Positions 31,963 through 44,831 of a stretch of 64,000 nucleotides of DNA are shown piece by piece. This DNA comes from Aurifilum marmelostoma (Eukaryota > Ascomycota > Sordariomycetes > Diaporthales > Cryphonectriaceae): assembly GCA_027559495.1 (NCBI GenBank), contig JAMXSV010000007.1:806001-870000 (forward strand), read 5' to 3'. The notes beneath the pieces are model-generated. The model was not told where the DNA came from. It ran no database searches and saw only the letters and a list, made by a program, of their open reading frames with translations. Every line of letters begins with the position of its first letter. The stretch's first letter is position 1. Both the position numbers and the translations under genes were made by a program.

Positions 31963-34586
31963 TCTCAATCTGGTTCACATCATCTGGTGGTGAGTATCAT
32001 GGAGGAGACAAAGACGCGGATTTATTTAGAGCAAGTACACGACATGACGCGCCCCTAGCCGCCCGCGTTGGTAGTGCATGATCCCGGGCTCCCCCACCTG
32101 ACAGGCGGTTGGATCCTCTGTTGGTGCCCCGCCACAGGCTGTTTTTAGTGCTCAGGGGGCTGCCCCAGAAGCGGCTGCACTACAGTCAGCATCCCAACGA
32201 CTTCATGTCTTCCGGAGCAAACCTCGACCCTGACGCCATGAATGGTTTCCGAGCCTTTCAAAATTGTCTCCACCAATTAAGCTTGACAAATCGCTCGCTC
32301 ACTTGATTGAACCTTCCGTATAGTGTTCATCCTATACATCAATCCTCAGTTCTATCTACTTTTGCTCGGATGGCTGCCACTGTTGACACCTGCAGAGCTT
32401 GTGTTTATACCGTCACCGACCATCTCGACTCATAGCTATGAGCAATATCATTTCGCGGACGTGGCAGCTTGCCAGATCATCTCTAATGCACACGACCAGC
32501 TTAATGTCCGTATGGTGCGGAGAGATACGGGTTCAGCAAGCTTGTCGACATGTTGCTTGTTACTGGCTACAGTGCACTGGGCGAAAAAGGGACCTCCAGG
32601 CTGATCTATGACTATGTGAGGACCTTTCGACCACCTATTCGACATTGCTGAGGTCTTGCCAGAGATTGAACGCATGGATCAGGCAAGCATATTACGTTCT
32701 TGAGCTGTCGCCCATTTCCTCACTGTGCGGGAATACCATGAACTCGCTGTCAGGGCACTGATTCGAGAAAGTATAACTCCCGGAGCGGGATTACTTCTTC
32801 TACCATCGAATGCTCCACATTATATCAGCTCGGTTCTGGAGGGTTTTATACAGCTCTGCAGTTATGAAATTCTTGCTCGCGCTCCGATATTTCGCTGACA
32901 GGATCTACTGATACAGACTTGTGCCTCGGACTCGCCGTTTGATGACCAATTCGGGCACGTATTGCTTCGCTGGCCCTTTCTGTAATCTCCTTTCGTCAAG
33001 AGTCGTTGTACCTCTGATGAGGCCAGGAAATGGATGTTAACATGGACGTCCTTCCTGGATACACGTTGGCTGTGTGCTTGATCTTGGTCTTAACTCCTGG
33101 TTACGATACGATTCAAGTGCTCTCGCAGTAATAGAAACGTGCTAGGCCGAGGAAAGAATCTCGGCATTCCCTGTCCATCCCAGCCGGTCAGAGGAAGTTC
33201 TCATGACCTACGTGGCATGTTGAGCTCATATCCGTTGGAACAGTCTTCCTCCCTCAGAGACAGCCACCTCCCGAGCACGTGCGTGAATGCTGGGCTCGAC
33301 AACACCTGAGAGATCCGGGCACTATGCGGTAAGAGTTCTGGACGGCCAGGACTTCTGATCTGCCCTGGACACTCTATACATACAATATGGTGGTGGATAT
33401 ATAGTAAGTCTACCCTGAATGCCTCTCTTCGTGCTACCCAGTTTCATTGTATTGTCTTGCCATCTTTTCTGATTCCTGATCTTGCCTCTTACCATGGATT
33501 ATCCCCAGGTGCCTTGGCTTAGTGGCCGAGGGTCTTGGTAACAATGCATTGATACTAGTGTCTCGAGCTTTGTTATGTGCTTGATAACATGCCTGGATAT
33601 GGCAGCCTTTGTGGCTACACAGATTATATCCAGACAATGTGGTGTCTCTCTATCTGTCACCCCCCTTTATTACTTTACATATCTCTGGCTGCCAACAGGT
33701 CTCAGCTGGCTAACAGTGTAGGCATCTTTTTGAGTCTTGATAATCCTTTCTCTTCAAGTCAGCAAGTTGTGTTCTTTTATACAAACTAATATCAGTTCTC
33801 ATTGTCTTGGTCATATCTACCTCCCAGTGCCCAGGTAAGCCTTTACTGTCTTAGCATGCACTTTCAGCCTGGCCTTGCCTCTTTCTTCTCATGTGCAATA
33901 GTAGCCTCTCTTCCGTTGCGCACTGGACTTACACATCTCTTACTAGATAGGTTTGAGTAGCCTCACCTTTCCCACTATTGTGAGGAGAGAGTCTTGTAGA
34001 ATATTGCGAGAGGCCTTGATATTGCCTGTTCAGTGTGATATCTTCGTGTTGTCTCATTGAGACTTGTTCCAGCTGCAGTTTCTCACAGTCTTGGTGTCTT
34101 CCTGGCACTGCTTCCATGATCCTCGAGCTGCCCACAGGCCACCAGTGTCGCCATGCCCCAACATCGCGAGGTTCCCACATCCGGAGGGCTCAACCACCCA
34201 CGCCATGCCTATGATGTCGTGGTATTCTTCACTTTTTGTTTTTATTTTTTCCTCCTCTCTCGACATCATGCCCCGCGTGGCCCAAGCTCTGGCTGATTTC
34301 CCACAGACCTGAAGCACAAACTGCCAGCTCTTGAAAATCTAGCACAGGACCTACTCTTTTCCCTTTCTCTTTTTCCCCCTCCTACCCACCACCACCACTA
34401 CCTTCACTGCCCATGGCTATTGACCATTGCTCATTTGCATATTGAACACAATACCATTGGCAGAGAGGAATAATCCCTTTGCCCATTGTGATCGAGCCTC
34501 GCATAGCAGATTCGATTTCCCCTTTCTTCCTTCCATTACCCCTTCGTTTCCTGCTGTCGCGTCTGGTGGGCGCTTCAGCCAGCAAC
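31963..34586. other. 2.6 kb upstream region of the DNMT5 gene
   Basis: The gap between the divergent unrecognised gene and the DNMT5 gene. It has lower GC than the flanking exons and only short scattered ORFs. No protein family was recognised in any frame. It may hold a long DNMT5 leader with introns: splice-like sequences such as ccag|gtaagcc lie near 33832-33840. A degenerate old sequence is equally possible. Confidence 0.5.
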
Positions 34587-37500
34587 ATGGATCAATCCAC
34601 CTTAGACAAGGCTGATACAGCCGGCCCGTCTCGAAATCGGCCGAGTAGTGGTGATCTCAACATGCCTTCTTCTAGCCGACAAGCTGCCCAGCGTGGCCAC
34701 GACGATGATCCCTCCGAGATGGACATCGTGGGCGATCCAGCTCCAAGCGAGCCACAGCCTCAGGTAATGATTGACCGCATCAAAGCTTCCTGTCACCAAA
34801 GCAGTCGTGTTGACTTTCGATCCCAGCAGCACGGTGAACCTTCGTCTTCAGTCGCAGTCGTAGCTGGCAGCAGCAGGCCGCGTGCGCAGAAGCGCAAGAC
34901 TACTTCTAACAACAACACTACCAAGGCCAAGAGAAAGAGGTCTACCGCGACTTCGAAGTCCAAGGGAAAGCAGATTGCCCGGGATGATGATACCTCAGAT
35001 GACGAGCCTGAGGACGACGGCACGGACGATGACGATGGTGACGATGATACTGACAATGCAGCTGATGGCGGCAACTCAGGCAAGGTCGACGAGGTAGGCC
35101 CCGACACGTCCAGGCCGCCCCTGTTCAACCTTCGAGACATCATCGGCAATATGCTCGAGTCTGCCCAGTCGCAGGGTCTGCACCACTTTGTAGATTCTGG
35201 GGATCAGTACTACATCCGCGTCGGCACCATCTGTTCTGGCACCGACGCACCTTTGCACGTCATGAACCTCTTTGGCATGCTGAAGAATGACAAGGGCCGG
35301 CAGGTCTTCACCACCGTCAATGCCTTTGGCTGTGAGATCGAACCCTTCAAGCAGGCCTTTTTGATGCGCAACAGCAAGCCACAGCTCCTTTTCCGCGACG
35401 CACAGGACTTTACAAAGCCTGGCGCCCAGAGAGCGTAAGTTCATGCGCCTGATTCCAAGATGTGACAATCTTTGTGCTGACTCTTCTTCTTGCGTAGTCA
35501 CCTCGTCTCGGGAGTGGAAGCCGAGGTTCCCAAAGTCGACCTCTTCATCGCAGGAACCGCGTGTGTCGACTTCTCCGGCCTCAACTCGAACCGGACCAAG
35601 GGATTCGAAGGCCTGGCAGAGGCGAACGACCGGTGGAAGAAGATGTTTCAAGACCGCCTGGCGAAGAACCCAGACGCACCTCTCGGCCGAGAGGATCTCA
35701 ACCCTGACGACTGGCGCAAGTGCATCGAAGGCTTGACGCAGAAGAAGGGCGTGGTCCGTACATCGTCCATCACCTTTGCAGGAGCCATGAACTACATATA
35801 CGAGCGTCAGCCCCTGATTGTCATCTTCGAGAACGTCGAGACCGCCCCCCTGGCAGAGCACCATCGACTATGTGTTCCCCCCTGTGCGGATATGTCGCCA
35901 CATACGTGAGCCTCGACACCAAGAACTACTATCTGCCGCAGACCCGCTGCCGCAAATACCTCATCGCCTTCAGCCAAGATGCTTTCACGCCGGACGGTGC
36001 CAAGGCACTCTGCAAGGCTTTCGAGGTGGTCATCAAGAAGATGGAGCAGCGATACTCGAGCTCGGTAACAGACTTCCTCCTGCCCATCAACAGCCACGAA
36101 CTTCACCGCGCCCGCAACGAGATGGAGCTTGCTGCACAGTCAAGCCGGGAAAAGGACACAGACTGGAGTTTCTCGCGGTCCCGCCACACCGCGTTCCGAC
36201 GTCTTTTCCAGATCCCCGACGAACGCCCCTGGATCCGCTGGAGTGAGAGAGGCAGCTCTCGTGCTCCAGCCAAGATGTGGAAACCATGGGAGGCAAAGCA
36301 AACAAATCGCGTCAGTGATCTCCTCGAGTGTGTCTTCCTCATCGCTGTCTGTGGCGTCAACCCCAAACACAGCGCGTATGACCCGCGACATAAGGCCCAA
36401 ATAATAGACTGTAGCCAAAACGTGGATCGCGTCAACATGGCTACAGCTTTTGGCGCCACTGGGTGCTTGACACCCTCAGCAATACCAGTCCTCACGCTGG
36501 AGGCCCGGCCGATCACCGGGTCCGAGGCCCTGAAGCTCCAGGGTCTGCCGATCGAGAGCTTTAACATGAGCTCCGAGACGCAGACCCAGCTCCAGGACCT
36601 CGCTGGGAATGCGATGACCACCACTGTCGTCGGGGCGGTCATCCTGGCTGCGCTGTGCTGCGTTGCTGAGCGCAGCTCAGACGACAATGATGACGACAAT
36701 AGCACCACCAACAACAATCGTCGTCGTCTGGACTCGCTCAGCGCGCTTTTTGGGAGGCGAGGCCACCAAGATACGGTTGCCCTGGATGGCAGCTCCTTCG
36801 AGCTGTCAACGCCTGAGCTGGACCTGGGCCAGCGCCAAACACTCAACGTCGTCCTGTCTTCGTCTGCTAGGCCCAGGGATGCCGTCGCCCGCATCCTTGG
36901 GCTCGGAAGGATGGCACGCCGCCGCTGCGAGTGCTATCACATCCTCTCCTACAGCAGCATGGAGCTCTTCGTCTGCGAGGTGTGCGGCGCCTGGCTCTGC
37001 AAGTCCTGCAAGGGCAATCCAGGGCATGCGCTGGCAAAGTCGGGCCAGTCCTTCGACCAGATGGGGTCGCTGACCTATGCCAACGCAGAGGACAGGCTGC
37101 GGCGGTTCTTCCCCGCAGTCCTGCCCATGATTTCCACAATGAGCCAAGATGACGCCGCTCACCTCACGCACATCTTGGTCTCATCGGCGTGCGAGCCAGC
37201 CAAGTCGGCCGTGCTTGCTGGTGCGGTCGTCGATGGTCTGAGCAGCACCACCTACGAGCTCAAGTTCATCGAGGTCACCGACGCCATCCGCATCGAGTAT
37301 GTCGCCAAGGACAGCTTCATTCTGCGCGTCATCCTCGACGGCGACAACGACAAGCTCACCTGGTACCTCCACGTCGACCAGTGGTCCGAGGCCGGGGCCA
37401 AGCTTTCTGGCAGCCACAAGACAAGCCAGCCCATCGCACGTGCTGTTCTCGAGCCCGACGCCCCCAGCCACTTCCCTCAGGACTGGAGTCTCTGGCTGCC

Positions 37501-40500
37501 TCTCGAGGCCAAGTTCAAGCTCTGCTTCCGCCTGCTGGATGACAATGGCGGTCGCAACCTCGAGCTGTCGTCCATCATCACCGGCGCCGAGGGCCTGCAC
37601 GACGACGTCCAGAGCCAGCTTCAGCCTCTGCAGGGCACAACGTGGACGTACCATCCCGAGTGCGGCTTTCCCGAGGACGCCTTCTGGGTCTGCCGCGATG
37701 GCCCCGATGAGAAGCTCTTCATGTTCAAGGACGTGAATCCCGTTGGCCCTGCAAACAGGGACGAATTCGTTATCTCGGCCGTCAACCGCGAGATGGGCAG
37801 AACGCCCACAGCAGAGTCCCGACCCGCCCTGCTCCGAATCAGGGCTGACGATCAGATCCACCAGATCATCAAGAAGATCGAGGCTGGCCAAAAGTCTGTT
37901 CGAGGTCAGAAGTTTGTCGTGTCTGCCTTTGTTACAGGCCGCTGGATCAGCCCGCAGGAGCGACCCGTCCAGGCTCCCGCCTTCCTCGACGACGTGGACG
38001 ACCCCGCACTGCAGAACTTCCCGTCGTGCCCTCCAGCAGACTTTCGTCTCTTCACTCCAGACCTCCCATCTGGTGGCCTAGAAGTGTCCGCAGCGGCACA
38101 CCACCCTGTTGGCGAGGAGTCATGCCAGAGAGATCAGGTCTTGGTGACCATGTCCCTGCCGGTGTTTGGAAAATCCGACCAGGCCATTGCCGCCACCATC
38201 AAGAAGGTGAAGGATCTCGACCTGACACAGCAGCTTGACCTGGCCGAGTTCAACCGCCTGATAGGACCCTGCTACACTGCGATCGAGCGCGCAATCCTTG
38301 GGCTCAAACAAGATGGAGTGGATGGCGGCAGGATGCAGATTGCCGAGGAGAACCTCACGACCGACTGCGAACATTGCGCCCCAAAGATGCCCAGGGTCGT
38401 TTGGCAGAAGGCAGATGCATCAGGATCCAGAACCTTTGGGTCTGTTGTGGCTATACACCAGGAGGCCGACCAGGAAGTCTACGACGCCAACATGAGCAGC
38501 AAGCCCTCGGCTCTTCGCATCGATCATAACGTTGACGCTGCTCTTGTCCCTCACAGCAAGAAGTTGGCCGGCATCTCTTACATCGACATTCGAATCGCTG
38601 GACGCGCGCAGACCCTGATGCAGGACGCGCGATCTCATCTGCCCCAGCACCCCGCCTATTACGAGGACACTGTTTTGACAAGAGCCACTTTTGCCTTGGA
38701 GTTTGGCGTACTTGAGGATCCGCGACCGGAACTACCAGCGATCGTTATTCATGCACCGAAATCTCTGAAGGATCTGGATCGAGCTGTCACGCAACCTCAA
38801 GGTTTCCGACAGGGCGAGGCGCTGTTTGACGAGCAGCTGGCGTCCCTTGAGTGGATGCTGGAGCGAGAGAGCATCAACGATGGTGACCCTGGATTTGCAG
38901 AGCGAGAGATGGCTGAAGTTTACATAAGCGATCTACGGCTTCGGGCCGTGGCTCAGGTCTCAAGACACATTATTCGTCTCGGTAGAGTCGTCGCGGATAG
39001 TGTTGGTTTTGGCAAGACCGCCGTGAGCCTTGGACTCATCGACCGGCAGTACGACACGGACCGTACCAAGTTCATGGAGATGCGGAGGAGCAACGATCAG
39101 CTCACCGACGTGGTCCACCTGCACGCCACCTTGGTCATCGTTCCTAATCAGCTGACTCGTCAGTGGGAGCAGGAGGCAAGGCGCTTCTTGCACGGCGGCT
39201 ACAACGTGCGCGTCATTCAGACCTTTGCCCAACTGCAGAGCACCAGTGTGACGGCCTTCCGGAGGGCAGACATTATCATCTGCAGCAACAAGATCTTCCA
39301 GGAGCCGCGTTATCTGGCCGAGCTTTCCAAGTACTGCGACCCAAACGGAATTGATGTCGCGGCTGTGCCCAAAGTTTACCGTGCGTGGTACAAGCAGGCG
39401 CTGAAGGCTCTTCAGTATGTCCGAGGTCTGGTGACTGGGCTCAACCAGACGTCCAGTACGGCTGCTTATGATTCCGTACTGAAGGACCTGCGCTCTCAAA
39501 TGGCCACTTTTAGTGATGACACATCGTCCTTTGCACCGTCTGATTCTCTGTCGAGCTGGAGGCCGATGATGCTCCTGGAACTCTTTAGCTTTTCGCGTGT
39601 CATCTGGGACGAGTTCCCCTACGAGAATATCCGGGTGACCGAATTCGTGGCTAATGTTGCGACAATGTCGAAATGGATGCTGTCTGGCACGCCGCCTCTT
39701 ACAACACTGGGAGACATTTGCAAGATTGCCTACCTCTTCAACGTCCACCTAGCTAGTCCTCTAGCTCTTGTCAACGGCCGCCAGCCTGCCATCTGCGACC
39801 ATCCTCCCACACGACCCCTTTCCACGCTCGAGGAGGCGCATCTATACCAGAGTCGAAACTCGTCGAGGAGGCTGCAGGAACGGCACCAGCAAGCCCTCGA
39901 ATTCGTGGCTATGTTCATGAGAAAGAACGTCAGGGTCATGAAAGAGATCAACTCTGTGCAGAAGCCAGTCGTGCTGTCCATGTCCACCAACTCTCTGATC
40001 GCGTATCTGGAACTTCAACAAGAACTCAGCAGCCGCACATTCAACGGCAACGTGGTCGCAGCTGATCCCCGCCGCCGCCTGATGAGCCTTGTCGACTGGA
40101 AGGTGAAGATGCTGGGCACGGAGCGAGCCATGGAGGCCTTGACTCTCCGCGCTTCGTCCTCCTTCAAGGACGTTCAGGACCAGTCTGCCAATACCGCCGT
40201 GCAGAGTGTCCAGTCTGCTACTGCAGTGGCCAGCGCCATCTATGCCATGAGCGTGCAGAACATCCAAGATCTAGAGGACCTCGGCCGCGAGCTGATCGGG
40301 AAAGCCCTGTATCTTGCTTATCGCAACGCATACATCAACCTCCGCGACCATACATCCAAACTAGATGGCCAGGAGGCTCGGCACTTTGACTACTACAAGA
40401 CCCTAGAACTCGCTATTCGCAGCATCCTGGAGATAGATTTCACGCAGTACTGTGGCTGGGACGCCTTCGAGTCCGCCCTACGCATCCTTATCTGGGACGA

Positions 40501-42445
40501 CGGCTTTCATAAACAGCTGGGGGGAACTGAAGGCGCCGATTGCTCAACTCTCTCACCTTTGCCGCCGAGGACGAAGCAGGATGCCTGGAAGTCTCTGATT
40601 CGCGAACTGTGGGACAAGATGAACTTTGGAATCGCTCCGATGGCGACCTTGGAACCTGCGCAGAAAGGCAGGCAGCAGTCACTGATGAAGAAGAAGGAAT
40701 ACCTGCACAAGTTCAGCAAACTCCTGACCAAGACACCACTCCACTCGAGGCGCTGGTTCTCCGTTGCCAAGGCCCAAGAGCGCCAACTTCCTGTCTATGT
40801 GCAAGATATTCTCAAGATGGAATGGGACCACAAAGTCCCATGGGAGGCAGCATTCCGAGGCACGCAGCCCGACGAGGCCAGACAACATGCTTTCGTGCCT
40901 ATCCGAGAGCTGCGGCGACCCCCGTCAGAAGACGAACAAGAGGATCCTCCTCCTGTTTTCAGCTTTGAACAGATGCGAAAGCATGACGATGCCCGCACCA
41001 AGGATCAGATCACCATACCTCCTAGGGCGAGTAGTGAGGTCGAGGCAAAGATCAAGCGCCGGACCAAGAAGGCGAGGATCACCAAGGTTGATTGGCAGGA
41101 AGAATGCACGCGGCTAGGCCTGCTCGCCAAGACCACCGATTCTCTTGAACTGCTTCGGAGTCGTGTCATTATGGCCGAGGCCGGCAAGGCCACAGAGGAC
41201 AACTACATTTCGCCCGAAGGCTGTCTGCCCACCATCCAGGACGTTCCTCTGGAGGGCAAACAGCGCATCCGGGGTGGAAGCATGGAGGTCTGCTTCGACC
41301 AGCTCATGCACACGGTCGACAAGCTCTCTGTCGTCCTCGAGCGGCTCGTGGTGGCCCACTGCAAAAAGAACCTGCAGCGCGTCATCTGGCAGGTCATGGA
41401 GAAGAAGTGGCAGTGCGACGAGCACCCTGATCAGCAAGCCCTGGAGAGTCACCACATCTCTCTCCTCTGCGGTCACGTCCACTGCTCTCTTCCCGAAGGC
41501 GCCGACCTCGACACCGCTGTCTGTGGTGTCCGCGGCTGCACTCACCCGCTTGTGGATGTCTGCATCCCCCTCAGCAAACTCCTGGAGCCAGCTCGTACCG
41601 TGCGCGCTGAGGACTTGGGTCAAGGTGCCCTGGAATCGGAGCCTGCCCACTACCTCGACCCGCAGACAGAGCACCAGGGTCCCAAAGCTACCACGATTGT
41701 GAACCTCATCCGCGCCATGCCCGCAGATGACCAGGTTGTCATCTTTGTCCAGAATAAGACCATCATGGACGGCGTCTACCAGGCACTCGCAGCCAGCAGA
41801 AATCCTAGGATCACCCACATCTCGCGCCAGGACCTTCTCAGAGGCGAGTCCGAAGCCCTGGAGACGTTCAAAATAGGTGGTGCGCGCGTGCTCGTGCAGA
41901 TGATCAACTCGGAACAGGCGGCGGGAAGTAACCTGCACAACGCCAACCACATCATCTTCGTGTCGCCCTTGATCACGCGCAGCCAGACGGAGTGGGATGC
42001 GCAGATGAAGCAGGCCCTGGGGCGGTGTATCCGCTTCCGGCAGGCAAAGACAGTGCACGTCTACCATCTGGCCATGAACGAGACTATCGAGGTGGATGCA
42101 CTGGAGTGGCGCATGAAGAAGGAGATCCTCGTGCGGCCTGGACGGGCGGCGGGCAGGTTCAATGATTGCACTGTCGCCGAGTTTCTTGAGCGATTTGATC
42201 TCAAAGAAGAACCTGTCGCGGTAGCCGCCAAGGGCGAGGGCCGGGCTATCTCTCTGCTGCCGCGAGATGACATCCAGATGCTCATGGGGGATGACTACAT
42301 TAGTCTGGCTACAGCGCGGACCACGAGGACAATGGACTCGGTCAAGGCTGGCGCGGTGGAGCAGGAGAGCCTCAGGGAAAAAGACGGCGGCGGGCGTGAA
42401 GAAGGGGACGCTGAGGGCGATACCTTGATGAGCAATTCTGCATAA
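34587..42445 (+). CDS. DNMT5-type cytosine-5 DNA methyltransferase/SNF2 ATPase
   Basis: A very large protein (about 2597 aa after correction) combining a C5 methyltransferase with a SNF2 ATPase, the layout of DNMT5, an ATP-dependent CG maintenance methylase in Cryptococcus. Exons are 34587-35434 and 35498-42445. The N terminus is disordered with a basic KAKRKRS patch and an Asp-rich tract. Methyltransferase motifs: I GTICSGTDAP (about 213), IV GTACVDFSG (Cys about 304), VI ENVE (about 393), VIII QTRCRK (about 429), IX/X LKLQGLP and LAGNAMTT (637-652). A Cys cluster (CECYH, CEVCGAWLCKSC, about 755) follows. The ATPase has GFGKT (about 1452), DEFP (about 1652) and SGTPP (about 1678), a degenerate RING-like CGHVHC block (about 2254) and motif VI QALGRCIRF. 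One extra C in each of the runs 35845-35850 and 35877-35882 must be removed to keep one frame. The ATG at 34587 was chosen because upstream codons are only TTG. Confidence 0.9.
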
Positions 42446-42447
42446 AG

Positions 42448-42515
42448 GTAAGTGACGTCTAGGTTGATCGGCTCGTTTCGTATGACTTCGTCTTACTAAC
42501 GCATGTCGTGCATAG
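42448..42515 (+). other. Intron just after the DNMT5 stop codon
   Basis: A near-perfect intron (AAAG|GTAAGT, branch TACTAAC at about 42493-42499, acceptor GTGCATAG) begins two bases after the TAA at 42443-42445. As read, it is a 3' UTR intron. A second acceptor at 42525-42526 (TTGCTAG) opens a 46-codon coding-like frame (42527-42667). Confidence 0.7.
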
Positions 42516-42526
42516 GAACTTGCTAG

Positions 42527-42667
42527 ACCGCTCATCTCGAAAACAACCTCTCCGAAGCTTCTGTCGACGCTGTCCTTAGCATCGCGGCATCGAACATACG
42601 AGCCCACACCGAGCAGAAGGAGAAAGCGAGGCCGGAGAAGGAACTCATCAGTGCATTGTACGATTAG
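42527..42667 (+). other. Possible hidden terminal exon of the DNMT5 gene
   Basis: Starting right after the second acceptor, the frame reads TAHLENNLSEASVDAVLSIA and continues through ASNIRAHTEQKEKARPEKEL to a TAG at 42665-42667. Composition and helix-like pattern look coding, but the frame lacks an ATG and joins to the DNMT5 frame only if one base is gained shortly before 42446 (for instance in the GGG at 42417-42419). Confidence 0.3.
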
Positions 42668-44799
42668 AAAGGCGATTCAGAATCAACACACAGAATATAC
42701 ACAACAGGATGAGATTTCTGCGAAGTTGAAAAAGCTATGAACGTAGTTCACACAAAAAGATGAAAGGGAGGAAAGGCCTGGAAAGGCGGGCAGGAAAGGT
42801 ATCATTATGCATGCACGCATAGAAGAACAAGGGGTACGCATGGAACTTTGAAAAGGGTAATAGACAAAGAAACGGGCAAGCATATCGAGGGAGAGATAAT
42901 TCAGCCAAGAAATTAGTCTGATAAGAAATTAGTCTGATAGAGAGACCTCAGACCCAAGAGTCTGCAGTGCCCGCCTGAAACAAGGGAAAAATTCACGGTC
43001 CGTCTCTAGCACCATGATAGGACATGATTTGTGCCACTTGACAGTGGCGTGTATAGCAGAACCTTTTCCGCTGTACTGATCAAGATTGTAGCAAGTCTCC
43101 GATCATCAGGATAGTAGGGGAAAGAAAGGACAGACCTCCTTTCGATTTCCAAGCAACGTAGGATCTGAGACCACCAAGTGACGCCAACGCCCTTCGAGAA
43201 GCTGGGATTCCTGACCAACCAACCCGTGACTGCACCGATCCGAAACACTGTCTGGCATCGACTCTCGACTGGGCTGGCGGCAGAGTAGGGCTGGTCGAGA
43301 AGGAGAAAAGAGAGGGGAAAAAAAAAAAAAAAAAAGGCCCTGGGCCCGCCCTCCCCCACCGCCCAGAAGTCCTCCCTCGCTCCCCGTCTTGTCTCTCTTC
43401 CCCCCTCTCTCTCTCTCTTCCGATGTACCTTGCCTTGAGATTGCGAGGCTGGCCTGAGACTTTATTCATAGATTCGTGTCACGGGGACAAATCTCGGAAG
43501 CGGAATACAAGAAAAACAAAGGGACGCAGATGTGTCGGCGATTGTCATAAGCCAATGACATTCGTAAATATGTATCACGCCGCTCTCCTGGGTGGGACTG
43601 CGTCGTGAGGTTGTTGTGTCCGGTGCGGAATTCACTCCACATGTTGATTGAGGGCGGGTGAGAGGGCAGGCAAGCTTGAGCCCCCCCCCCCCCCCCTCCT
43701 GGGCAGATTATGACAGCAACAGCACATGATGATCGTGCCGTGTTGTCCGTCCCGAGGCTGGGCTGGCCAGGAAGAGGTCCTCTGGGGGTGCGGGGTGGGG
43801 CTTGTGTTGCACAAATGTACACCCAGCCATGCAGAAGCATGCTCGATGTTACCGCCCGGGAGATGAGGTTGCCTGTGGTGTCAGAAGAAAAGATAGACCA
43901 TCTGACGCCCCTGGGACTTCGTGACCAGCCAAGGCAGGCAGCTCCTTGCCGAGAGGCAGGGCATCGGGCGGCCGCCCGGCTGGTAGAGAGAGGGAGATAG
44001 ATAGGAGAGCAGACGTTGCCTGATGATCATCGGAGAAATCTCTGGTAGGTATGGGTGTCATGCAGTGCATGGTGGTATGCTGTGCGGCACGGGTGATGGA
44101 CGGGTCTTGAGTGGCTCTGTCGCCTCTCCCGGTCAGGGACACAGAGTTGCATTGGGACCTGACAGAGCTGCAGCTGAAGACCAGGCTCCGCAACACCATT
44201 TCCCCGTGCCAATCTCTGCTTCTGCTCCTCAGCAACGGACCTGTACGACAGTGAGATTGGGTGAATGAGCGAGAGAGCAATCAAGAGTACTTATTCGTGG
44301 ATGAATCGCCACGTACATCTGTAGTTACATGGACTAGCCTCCGCGAGGAGTGGAGGGGGGTGCGTTGACGGCTCGTAGTGCTCATCTGCAGGGTGGTGAC
44401 ACGAGAATAATTAGTACAGCGATAGAGAGGAGAGGGCAGAAGGCGAAGGGTGAGACTTGGATCTACTACGATGTACCGTAGTAGTACTTACTGAGTCGTT
44501 TCACCGGCGGAGAGGCCAGACAAGCCAGGCTCGACAGCCCATTTGTCGCACAGCGGCCGTCGAGGCACTGCAGGTCGATGCTAGTACCATGTACGGCGGC
44601 GGAGTTTCTTTTTTCTTCTGGCAATGCAAGACGGGGCATGAGAAGCAACCCCTTCTTCTCCCCCCCCGGCGGGCTTGCGGCAAGGAAGAACACGAGTGCA
44701 ACACCAACCGCAAGCCACCTCTGCCACGGTGCCAATCTCTGGGGCCCTGTGCCTTGAATCCTGTCCCGTCCCATCCAATCCAATCCGCCCCCTTCCCTA

Positions 44800-44831
<32 letters not shown>

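Noticed and set aside
41114..42607. 497-codon open frame on the minus strand
   Set aside because: It is antisense to the SNF2 helicase part of the DNMT5 gene and resembles nothing known.
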